A stretch of DNA of 7,672 nt from NCBI GenBank assembly GCA_030528665.1, contig JAUMYK010000024.1:7033-14704 (forward strand), given 5' to 3'. Below the pieces are notes generated by a model that saw only the letters and a program-made list of their open reading frames with translations, did no database searches and was not told where the DNA came from. The stretch comes from a bacterium (GTDB lineage: Bacteria > Patescibacteria > JAEDAM01 > Absconditabacterales > Absconditicoccaceae). This document shows, piece after piece, positions 1 through 6,308 of the stretch; the first letter of the stretch is position 1; every line of letters begins with the position of its first letter. The position numbers were made by a program, and so were the translations under genes.

Positions 1-1151
1 ATTCAAAAATCCATTAACACCTCATTACTTGCATGTTTTTCACAGGTTTCCTCATCTACTGGATAGTTCCCTTCTCGGAGTTTTTCTCGTCCTTGTGCTC
101 CTTTTTCAAATACAATAGTCATGAGATGTTCATAGTTTTCTTGGCTTACGGTGACTTCTAGATAGTTTTTTATACTATTGGTAATCATGTAGTTGAGCTT
201 TTTAGGATCAAGCTCTCCTTCGTAGGGGTAATGAGTTTTTTTGATGAAATTGTTGAGTTTCCCTTGTCTTCCTACTATGAAGAAGGGATCTTCTGCATCC
301 GCACAGCCTTCTACATTGATAGTCTTTTCTGGTTCTTCATAGGTATGAAAACTGAGGCTAAGGGTATAATCGTGTTTTTCACCAATACCGTCGTCCGTAC
401 ATTCAGTTTTGGTTATTGTTCCTTTTAGACCTCTAAATCCCTCAAATTCATAGCCATCATTAGTTTTTTTGAAGCTATTAAATGCAAGATACTGCTTGTC
501 TTCTGGTGTAGTGTAGATGATATTTTCTCCTCTCAGCTCTGCTGACCAAAATGGCTCACTTCCCCAAGCACTAAATGCGATCTCGGCAGGAGAGATTTCA
601 GTTTCTGGAAAACTTCCACAACTCACTTTTAATGAGAATTTCGCCTTGTCCATCAATGCAGTATATTGCTCCTCGTAGCTCTTCTCATCCAGGGTTTCAT
701 TCCTATCAAGCTCAAGAAGACGATCAATAAGTTCTTCATCCTGAATCCCTGATTCAACACTACAAAAGAGCTTCTCCTTGAGAAACCAGACAAGAGATTG
801 ATAGGGACCATCAGCATGTCCTGTTTCTAGCCAACCTTCAAAAATGCTGCTCGTATCAAGATTCTGGTCTTCTTCCAAAAGATGTGTGAGGGTGAATGCT
901 GGAAATTTTTGATTTTCTTTTCGCTCTATTGCTGTTGATTGGATTGCAGAGCTTGGTTCTCCCAGAGTGGTTGCTATGTTTTCAAGGATTTTGAAAGCTG
1001 GAGAATTAATTTGGTTTTGAGTGAGTGTGTTGCTCGGGTTTTGCTTGATGGTTTCTGAGGTTTCAGTTTTTCTGCAACCGGTAAGCAAAAGAACCGCTCC
1101 CATTAGGAGAAGACTCGCGGTCATGGTCAGTTTTTTCATGGGTTTCATCAT
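1..1151 (-). CDS. Secreted lipoprotein with GxEPFW domain (3' end outside the window)
   Basis: Function unknown; predicted lipid-anchored envelope protein. Residues 1-26 form a lipoprotein signal peptide: a KK n-region, a hydrophobic core and lipobox LLTGC with Cys26 as the lipidation site. Residues about 190-290 carry a GSEPFW motif (197-202), a following YTTPED, and a Cys251...GCA(Cys283) pair. From memory this resembles the uncharacterised 'GTEPFW ... C.DGMSD ... GCA' family sometimes labelled COG3650. The part before it (27-190) is hydrophilic with no recognised domain. The next gene upstream (1203-2375) has the same domain with the same spacing, so the two are probably paralogues. The apparent stop at bases 3-5 is UGA, read as Gly383 here, so the protein continues beyond base 1. 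The start is the first of two adjacent ATGs; an internal ATG at 1139 is a weaker alternative. It is probably last in a three-gene operon, 51 bases after its neighbour. Three Arg codons are CGA. Confidence 0.85.
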
Positions 1152-1158
1152 AGCTATT

Positions 1159-1176
1159 GGTAAAAAAAGATAAAAA
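1159..1176 (-). repeat. Shared leader motif, copy upstream of the distal lipoprotein gene
   Basis: On the plus strand this reads GGT, seven A, GAT, five A, so the transcript has a pyrimidine-rich tract ending in ACC. It ends exactly 7 bases before the ATGATG start of the downstream lipoprotein gene. A nearly identical tract, one A shorter in the first run, stands 7 bases before the ATGATG of the paralogue. It may be a translation-initiation or regulatory element copied with the gene. It contains no Shine-Dalgarno sequence. The role is inferred; the sequence match and identical spacing are directly visible. Confidence 0.5.
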
Positions 1177-1202
1177 GACTGAATCTTATCGTATTTTGAA
1201 GA

Positions 1203-2375
1203 TTAACGCAGTTCACAGTTGCTTTTAATCGCTTCTTCAAGATCAGGGCTAAGTGCTAACTGCATATCTCGACTATCCTCAACAGGATTGTAAACATTGA
1301 CAGCTCCCTTAGTTTTTTCCACCATAAATCTCTCAATCGTAACTTCTCTCCTTGGATATTCTTCAACTAAGGCAAATTCTATTCCTGTTTCATCTTCCTG
1401 TTCAATACTAATCTTGTAGCCGATCAAATCATTTTCATCAGGATCAGCTTTTTCGTTATTTTTTGCTACAATGTTCTGGTACTCTTGTATGGACTGCTCA
1501 AAGCGTTTTGAACCATAGATCGCATCTTCTACAGATCGAAAGCAAGCATCTTCCGACCGATCAATGATGTTAAGAGGAACGGCGTTACTTGCACAGCCTT
1601 GGTAATATTCTCCATGAAGGTTAAAGCTCAGCATATACTGGTAGAGAAATTCACTCATCGTATCATTACAAACCTTTTGTTCAAGCTTTCCTTTCATTCC
1701 TTCTCCCTTAAAGAGAAAATTTTTTCCTTGCTGCTCAATAATGATAGCAATCTTTTTATTTCTTCCTTCTGGATTTGAAAAATATGCATACCCATCTCCA
1801 ATTCATAAGTTCCAAAAAGGCTCATTTCCATGTCCCATAAAACTTCTTGAGCTTTGCTGTTTCCATTGCTCAGGGATTTTAAGATATTTTTCTTTCTGTT
1901 TTAAAAGCTCCTCCTCACTTATTAACTCAGCTTCTGTATTTCCTTCGGTAGCAATCAGCTTTTCTTTTGCATCAAAGAAGTAGCTTACGAGCTCTGTATT
2001 TTCCGTATCAAGAGCGTGTATATTTTCTTCTTCATCCCAAGCAAAGAAGGTATTTTTGGTAAGAGCAGCGATCAATTTCTCCTTCTGAAGATAGAAATCA
2101 GTGATAAAATTTCCCATATTAGCGTATACTTCTACTCTAAATTTCACGATCTCACCTTGTGGATTTTTGTACACCGAAAGCTCAGCTCCCTCTGAACCTT
2201 CATCTAATGGATAGGTTTCAAAATCATAATTTGTTTGATCAAGATGTTCTAATACCTGATCTAGCTCTGCAATTGCTGTTTTTCTCGCTTCAAGATCAAA
2301 AGGCTTATCCCAGCATCCAGCAAGAAAAAGTAGGCTTCCTCCTAGGAGAATGAGTGTTAAAAGTTTTTTCATCAT
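1203..2375 (-). CDS. Secreted lipoprotein with GxEPFW domain, read through one UGA-Gly
   Basis: 390-residue predicted lipoprotein of unknown function. The signal peptide starts MMKKLLTL and ends in lipobox LFLAGC (Cys21). Residues 22-180 are acidic and hydrophilic. Then come GNEPFW (183-188), a UGA-encoded Gly191 inside NLGIGDGYAYF, a Cys236-N-D-T-M-S segment and GCA with Cys261. These match the GSEPFW...C...GCA series of the following gene and the COG3650-like family pattern. In the standard code the reading frame would split into two unrelated-looking pieces at 1803-1805; reading UGA as Gly joins them in one frame and restores the domain, which spans the junction. The stop is TAA. An upstream in-frame TTG at 2381 is rejected as the start, because ATGATG at 2375 lies at the same 7-base distance from the shared leader motif as in the paralogue. 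It sits 39 bases after the preceding lipoprotein gene, consistent with one operon. It contains CGA and CGG codons. Confidence 0.87.
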
Positions 2376-2382
2376 TACCAAG

Positions 2383-2399
2383 GGTAAAAAAGATAAAAA
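2383..2399 (-). repeat. Shared leader motif, copy upstream of the middle lipoprotein gene
   Basis: Plus-strand sequence GGTAAAAAAGATAAAAA, the counterpart of the tract at 1159-1176. It lies in the short gap between the first and second lipoprotein genes and ends 7 bases before the ATGATG at 2375. The constant spacing supports that start codon and suggests the leader was duplicated with the coding region. Chance similarity of A-rich sequence cannot be excluded. Confidence 0.45.
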
Positions 2400-2414
2400 A
2401 TCAGATTTTTTTGC

Positions 2415-3260
2415 TTAGTTTGATGCCTTAGTATTCAGTTCTAGAAGTGCAACTTGGGCTATGCCATCAATACTCCCTCGAAAAATAAGTTTTCCTGTAT
2501 CTTCGTTTGCTTGAATCGTTAAAAGATATTGAAGATCACAGCCACAGGTATCATGTACAATCATTTCAAAATATGTTGTAAACTCTTTCTCATCATACTT
2601 ATAAGAGAAATGATGGTGATTCTCTTTTTTGAAGAAGTAGAAGACCTTTCCTCATAACTCATAAAGCCCAAACACTTCTTCATAAGGAATTTCTTTCCCG
2701 TTATGGAAAAGAATATTTTTCTCCCTCCATGGTTGTCCGTTATGTCCTTGCTCTGCAAGCTGATCTAATTCTTCATCAGAATAGTAATAATTCTCTTGAT
2801 AAAGCAGTCGCCAGTCTCCTTGTTTATCAATTACAAAATTTTTGAATTGTTCCTGAGTAATAAAGTTTCTTTCTAGTTCAAGAAGTTTTTCCCCATCTTT
2901 GATCAGAAGATAATGATTTTCATAAGCAATGAGTTCAAAGGTTCCATATTTACTTTTAAAGACCTTTTTAAAGATAAACTTCTCTCCTCAATCCTGATTT
3001 TCTTCTTCAAAATCATTGAATGCGCTTATTTTACTCTTAAAATGTGAATAGGCATCACGGATTTCTTTGGGAATACCTGGAATCTCCCCAATATCCTGAT
3101 AGTTTGTTGCTTTTTCTAGAAAGGTATCTCGATCTTGCTCAAGTGTTATAATTTTAAAATTTAGAGCAGTAGTGCTAGTGAGAGTCTGACTACAGCCTAT
3201 GACGAGAAAGCTTAAAGCTCCTAAGAAGCATGAAGACCGTTTTCCCATGATCAAAATCAT
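2415..3260 (-). CDS. Predicted lipoprotein, read through two UGA-Gly codons
   Basis: 281-residue predicted lipoprotein; family not recognised with certainty. The N-terminus has a hydrophobic segment and lipobox VIGC with Cys23, so it should be exported and lipid-anchored. The mature part is rich in Glu, Lys, Tyr and Phe and has no GxEPFW motif. Residues about 185-245 (FGLYEL, UGA-Gly203, GKVFYFFKK, then ...HDTCGC) recall a segment seen in other CPR envelope proteins ('GK.FYFF ... H..CC'), but this is from memory and weak. UGA codons at 2988-2990 (Gly91) and 2652-2654 (Gly203) must be read as Gly; the frame then closes at TAA 2415-2417 with no other stop. The start is ATG 3260; ATG 3248 gives a shorter signal peptide beginning MGKRSS and is equally plausible. 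It is the first gene of the lipoprotein run, 39 bases before the next start. Confidence 0.8.
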
Positions 3261-3261
3261 G
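3246..3261. repeat. Small inverted repeat spanning two candidate start codons
   Basis: CATGAT, a 4-base spacer, then ATCATG: a perfect 6+6 inverted repeat. Its arms contain both candidate ATGs (3260 and 3248) of the first lipoprotein gene. It could form a weak hairpin over the start region of the message, but the stem is short and AT-rich, so a chance origin is possible. Confidence 0.35.
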
Positions 3262-3570
3262 AAAATATAAAATAAACGCTATTCAAGAGAGTATGAGATT
3301 GGTGTTGAATTTCAAATCTTTTTTGAAGGAAAAATATTTTTACTATGAATTTTACTTTGATGATTTAAAGAGCAGACTCACTCTAACAATTTCCCTGAAA
3401 TCCAATGACTGTGTTTTTTTAAAAGAAGTTTCAATGTGGTTATTGTTGGAGGAAATGTTCTTATGCTTATTCTTCATAATCTGTCTCAAGGTTTCTTTTA
3501 TTCAGATTTTTTTGCTTTTTGAATAGATTTCTGTATAGTGAGCCAAAGATTTATTTTTCTTGCTATCTAC
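3261..3570. other. Non-coding divergent region between the lipoprotein genes and tsaE
   Basis: About 310 very AT-rich bases. I see no credible gene on either strand. The one open frame, 77 codons at 3293-3526 on plus, is dominated by Phe, Leu, Tyr and Lys, has no motif and has no initiation signal. The right end carries a putative tsaE promoter. Bases 3502-3515 (TCAGATTTTTTTGC) repeat exactly the 14 bases at 2401-2414 between lipoprotein genes. A minus-strand TATATT lies at 3264-3269, next to the lipoprotein start, but has no matching -35. Confidence 0.5.
3512..3539 (+). promoter_or_regulatory. Putative tsaE promoter
   Basis: A -10-like TATAGT at 3534-3539 follows TTGCTT at 3512-3517 with a 16-base spacer, placing transcription start about 25 bases before the tsaE ATG. 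The -10 is preceded by TTCTG, and a very similar ATCTG precedes the putative yceD -10. The -35 matches the consensus at only three of six bases, so this is tentative. Confidence 0.4.
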
Positions 3571-3963
3571 ATGAAAATTTCTAGTCCTCAAGAGATGCAT
3601 CAGTACGGTAAAACTCTTGCTCATCAGCATAAAGTCTTACTCCTCACAGGAGAGCTGTGAGCTGGCAAAACTACTTTGATCAAAGGCTTTGCGGAAGGTT
3701 TGGGACTCGATCCTCAGCAAGTACAGTCACCGACCTATGCCTATCTCAATAGCTATCAAGACCAGCTCCTCCATATCGATATGTATAGATTGCAAAGTTT
3801 CCAAGAATTGGTAGAAAAAGGGATTCTCAATCAGATCGCAGAGTATGAGTATATCGTGATTGAGCGACCAAAATGGATTGATCAGCTTGACTTAGAACAT
3901 CCGCTGGCTCTCCATATCGAAAAAATTAATGCGGAGGAGAGAGAGATTAAAGTACTTGAGTAG
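3571..3963 (+). CDS. tsaE: tRNA t6A biosynthesis ATPase TsaE
   Basis: 130-residue TsaE (formerly YjeE), the cytoplasmic P-loop ATPase that works with TsaB and TsaD to make N6-threonylcarbamoyl-adenosine at position 37 of ANN-decoding tRNAs. Family hallmarks appear in order: Walker A GELGAGKTT (residues 27-35), SPTYAYLNSY (about 54-63), the HIDMYRL motif, and IE.P in place of the usual IEWP. Gly30 of the P-loop is encoded by UGA at 3658-3660; read as stop, the protein would lose its nucleotide-binding loop. The ATG at 3571 gives the normal N-terminus, about 25 residues before the P-loop. Length is a little below the usual 140-160 residues. The codon at the family's near-invariant Trp is CGA, nominally Arg, whereas the conserved Arg of YRL is AGA. 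The gene stands alone on its strand, with no tsaB or tsaD in view, and ends 25 bases from the convergent pilin operon. No Shine-Dalgarno sequence is visible. Confidence 0.95.
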
Positions 3964-3988
3964 TAATTTTGGTGTTATAGCAATAAGC

Positions 3989-4744
3989 TTATCTAGCTCA
4001 AAGATATAAATAGTTATCTGAGCTGAGAAATTCTGGAATTTTGGTCGTGAGTTGAGTTTCTCTACCTACAGTACTGGCTTGATAGTAGCCAAGGGTAGTG
4101 ATGATCGTTTGCTCTTGGGGATAAGCGGTGTCACTTTTAGGCTGAATGGTTTTGAAAGTGTTAGAATTGTTGCTGAGATTGCTCAGGACAAGATACTTTT
4201 TCCCATCATTAGTAGCAGTATATATGGTGCGTTTGACATCTGATGGGAAAGTAAAATGATGCTCAGCACTACTAATACCTTTTATCTTAAGAGTCTTTCC
4301 GATCTCTTGTATCTCATAGCTAAAGAGTGGAATGACCTTGGATTGTCCAGCAGGGATTTGGATAGGCTGGGTGAACGCTTTGACCCCTTTAATCTTGATC
4401 TCAAAGCCAAAATCGATCGGACAAGGTCAGCTTTCTTGTTCTTTTTTTTCTGTATCATTTACCTTATCCTCGAGTACAGGACAGTCAAAATTGTGGGCGG
4501 AAAAGTCGGTATCCTGACTGTTGAATTCATAGTTGAGACCACTATCACGCTGATCAAAGAGTGCAAAAGCAAGCTCTCTGGCTGCTCTCTCCATCGCACT
4601 CGCCTGATGATAGTAAAAGCTCTCCTGACTATAGTGGAGAAAATTTTTCATCATCATACTGATCAAAATCCCGATCAGTGCTGAAGCAAAGAGTACAAAG
4701 AGAGCAAGCAGGAGGATATTTCATCTCGGTTTATGAGGCATCAT
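3989..4744 (-). CDS. PilX/GspK-like minor pilin, read through three UGA-Gly codons
   Basis: 251-residue pilin-like protein, probably a minor component of a type IV pilus or related machine. A short basic leader (HKPR) is followed by UGA-encoded Gly8 and a long hydrophobic helix (NILLLALFVLFASALIGILIS, about 9-29). The arrangement R-G-hydrophobic without the usual Glu at position 5 is typical of PilX/GspK. Gly8 would be the last residue of the leader cut by prepilin peptidase. The amphipathic part to about 65 fits the rest of a pilin N-terminal helix. Cys88 and Cys108 could form a disulfide around UGA-Gly106. A third UGA (Gly249) stands two codons before the final residue, ahead of TAA. The first ATG lies inside the end of the preceding pilin gene, a 14-base overlap suggesting translational coupling; the second of the tandem ATGs is equally possible. 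Assignment rests on N-terminal architecture and third place in a V-W-X order. Confidence 0.82.
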
Positions 4745-5486
4745 TGGTAGTGCTTTCGGAGTAAAGACTTGGGAGGTTCCCCTGAAGTGAAAAGAAAAGC
4801 TGGAGTGGAAGCGAGATATTGTTGCTTCGCCTCTTTGGCTCATAATACTTACTATACAGCGTCCCTAGCAGCCAAAATCCAGGTTGTCCACTTTCAGGGA
4901 GCTGATCTGTCTCAGGGGTATTCCCTGCTTGACTACTCGTTTGATAGGCATCTTTGAGTTGTTCAATACCAATAGCAGGGATGATTTTGAATTTGATTTG
5001 AGTGAGTCTAAAGGCTTTATTTTCTAGAAGAGGAATTCTCTCCGATTCCTCAGTCATGATGAGGCTACAGTCAGCATTTTTGATTTTTTCCTGTAGAGCT
5101 TGATATTCTGATGTATTGTATGCTGCACTATCTCGCTTTTCATAGCTAGCGAGGTCTGCTTGGCTTGGATCTTTGGCTGGTGAGCATTCGCTCGAGAGGG
5201 AGCGTAGTGTGCCGTCGTTGTCTTTAAGATAGAGGGTATCGACGATTCCGTTTTGTTTGTTAAGCTCTTTCCAGTCGTACTTGTTATATTCGATAGTATG
5301 GGTCTGAGCGATGTTTTCTAGGACCTGAGAGATGATGAGTGCTTCTTTGGAAATCTCCTTTTCCTGCTGAAGTCTAAATCCAATCTGAGAAATCGTGGTA
5401 TAGGTCTGCAAGATGATCCCTGCTAAAAGACCAAAGAGTACCACAACAATCAGAATTTCCAGGAGTGTAAAGGCTTTTTTGTGCAT
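4731..5486 (-). CDS. PilW/GspJ-like minor pilin
   Basis: 251-residue type IV pilin-like protein with a canonical class III signal: MHKKA then FTLLEILIVVVLFGLLAGI, with the conserved Glu at position +5 of the mature protein. The residue before the cut is Ala5 instead of the usual Gly; prepilin peptidases are known to tolerate Ala there. The N-terminal helix runs to about residue 60 (ISKEALIISQVLENIAQ), as in PilW/GspJ-type proteins. Cys101 and Cys140 could pair in the soluble domain. The C-terminal third is hydrophilic and ends in an LFFSLQG-like strand. The gene contains no UGA, so the standard code also reads it whole; it ends at TAA. It starts 45 bases after the PilV-like gene and overlaps the PilX-like gene by 14 bases. 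Placement as the J/W member rests on length and gene order, not on a decisive motif. Two Arg codons are CGA. Confidence 0.87.
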   Translation of the reverse strand: MHKKAFTLLEILIVVVLFGLLAGIILQTYTTISQIGFRLQQEKEISKEALIISQVLENIAQTHTIEYNKYDWKELNKQNGIVDTLYLKDNDGTLRSLSSECSPAKDPSQADLASYEKRDSAAYNTSEYQALQEKIKNADCSLIMTEESERIPLLENKAFRLTQIKFKIIPAIGIEQLKDAYQTSSQAGNTPETDQLPESGQPGFWLLGTLYSKYYEPKRRSNNISLPLQLFFSLQGNLPSLYSESTTNDAS

Positions 5487-5531
5487 TGTGAGAGGAAAAG
5501 AAATGAAAATTGGAGCTAGGGGTACTAAGGA

Positions 5532-6143
5532 TTATTCTAGGATGCTATCCTTGAGTCCAATGAGGCTTGAAAGTTTAACTTCTCAGATACGCTCACCTCT
5601 TTTGTAAAGGGTATGTGCAGTGATTTTGAGGAGCTTATTGACAGGAAAGCTCGTATTTGCATCAATTCTTACGGGTTCAAAACTGACTCGCCTTGCAAAT
5701 CCCTTACCTATAGATTCCTGCTCGCTTGGGGTATCGTAGCCATAAAAACTCAATGCTTCTTCCGTCTTCAGTTCTAAGAAAAAAGTTTTAAAAAGCTGAT
5801 TTGGATCAGTATTTTGGGTTTTTACAGATTCAAAGAGAATGGATTTTTGATCAGGGTGAAATCAGACTTTGAAAGTGGAATATCCCTCATCTCCAAAATA
5901 GACTTCTTTATCATTTTGATAATCATAATAATTTCGTGGATAGCCTTGGATAAGGTTATTGTCCCTATGATGAAAAACCAGATCGAGTGCTTCTTTTGCT
6001 AGAAAGGTAGCTCTGGTCTGCATATTGATACGGTCAAAATAGCCGATACTATGGCTCATCAAGGTCAGTACTCCTAAAATCCCCACTCCAAAAATAACGA
6101 TCACGATCAGAATTTCGACCAAAGTAAATCAGGATTTTTTCAT
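5532..6143 (-). CDS. PilV/GspI-like minor pilin, read through three UGA-Gly codons
   Basis: 203-residue pilin-like protein. The N-terminus MKKSGFTLVEILIVIVIF is the textbook prepilin signature. Gly5, the residue just before the cleavage site, is encoded by UGA at 6129-6131. The mature protein starts FTLVE with Glu at +5. The helix continues through residues about 6-30, followed by FLAKEALDLVFHHRDNN (about 47-63), a sequence typical of PilV/GspI-like proteins in CPR bacteria. Further UGA codons give Gly94 and Gly187; the frame closes at TAA. In the standard code the leader is cut off after four residues and the rest loses its start. It is first in a three-gene minus-strand operon with PilW- and PilX-like genes, the order also seen in gspI-gspJ-gspK. 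A TTGACT/TATATA promoter lies 30-60 bases upstream, overlapping a palindrome. CGA codons are at residue 70 (YP.NYY) and after AGG in FAR.VSF. Confidence 0.92.
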
Positions 6144-6173
6144 CTTTTGTGGGGAAAGTAAAGTAAGTAGTCT

Positions 6174-6203
6174 TGTATATAGGTATTATGGCTTAAAAGT
6201 CAA
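6174..6203 (-). promoter_or_regulatory. Putative promoter of the minor pilin operon
   Basis: On the minus strand TTGACT (6203-6198) is followed after 16 bases by TATATA (6181-6176), or after 18 bases by TATACA (6179-6174). Transcription would begin near 6169, about 25 bases before the PilV-like ATG. The -35 matches the sigma-70 consensus at five of six positions and lies inside the 17-bp palindrome at 6195-6211. Confidence 0.55.
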
Positions 6204-6211
6204 TGACTTTT
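6195..6211. promoter_or_regulatory. 17-bp palindrome, possible operator
   Basis: AAAAGTCA, one central A, TGACTTTT: a perfect 8+1+8 inverted repeat in the divergent region between the pilin operon and yceD. It contains the pilin -35 element, and its right arm ends 25 bases before the putative yceD -10. A dimeric regulator bound here would block pilin transcription and could also affect yceD. No regulator gene is in the window, so the operator role is inferred. Confidence 0.45.
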
Positions 6212-6236
6212 TACTTTAAAAGAGAAGAAAAATCTG

Positions 6237-6242
6237 TATACT
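6237..6242 (+). promoter_or_regulatory. Putative -10 element of yceD
   Basis: TATACT preceded by ATCTG, similar to the TTCTG-TATAGT upstream of tsaE. No convincing -35 lies 16-18 bases upstream. If used, it gives a leader of about 60 bases containing a stable hairpin before the yceD start. Confidence 0.35.
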
Positions 6243-6256
6243 TACCACGAAAACCC

Positions 6257-6284
6257 TTGCTTTTGATCCTAGTATCAGAAGCAA
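6257..6284 (+). promoter_or_regulatory. Hairpin in the yceD leader
   Basis: TTGCTTTTGAT (6257-6267) pairs with ATCAGAAGCAA (6274-6284): 11 base pairs including one U-G wobble, closed by a 6-base loop. A short T-run (6288-6291) follows, then the yceD ATG at 6309. It could be an attenuator, a weak terminator isolating the gene from upstream transcription, or a target of regulation. Structure is visible; role is inferred. Confidence 0.4.
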
Positions 6285-6308
6285 AGCTTTTATCTCAAAA
6301 GAAGAACA

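Noticed and set aside
1203..2381. Two separate genes or a pseudogene split at 1803
   Set aside because: The two pieces are in the same frame, separated only by one UGA, and the GxEPFW domain continues smoothly across it. Reading UGA as Gly gives one intact gene.
2376..2381. TTG at 2381 as start of the second lipoprotein gene
   Set aside because: ATGATG two codons later is a stronger start and keeps the 7-base distance to the leader motif shared with the paralogue.
3293..3526. 77-codon plus-strand open frame in the divergent region
   Set aside because: Very AT-rich, Phe/Leu/Tyr/Lys-heavy, without motif or initiation signal, and it overlaps the putative tsaE promoter.
3983..3992. ATAAGCTTAT palindrome at the tsaE/pilin convergence as a terminator
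   Set aside because: Only a 10-base AT-rich palindrome with no loop or U-tract; it overlaps the PilX-like stop codon and is not convincing.
4256..4684. 142-codon plus-strand open frame
   Set aside because: Antisense shadow of the PilX-like gene, which has a clear pilin N-terminus and operon context.
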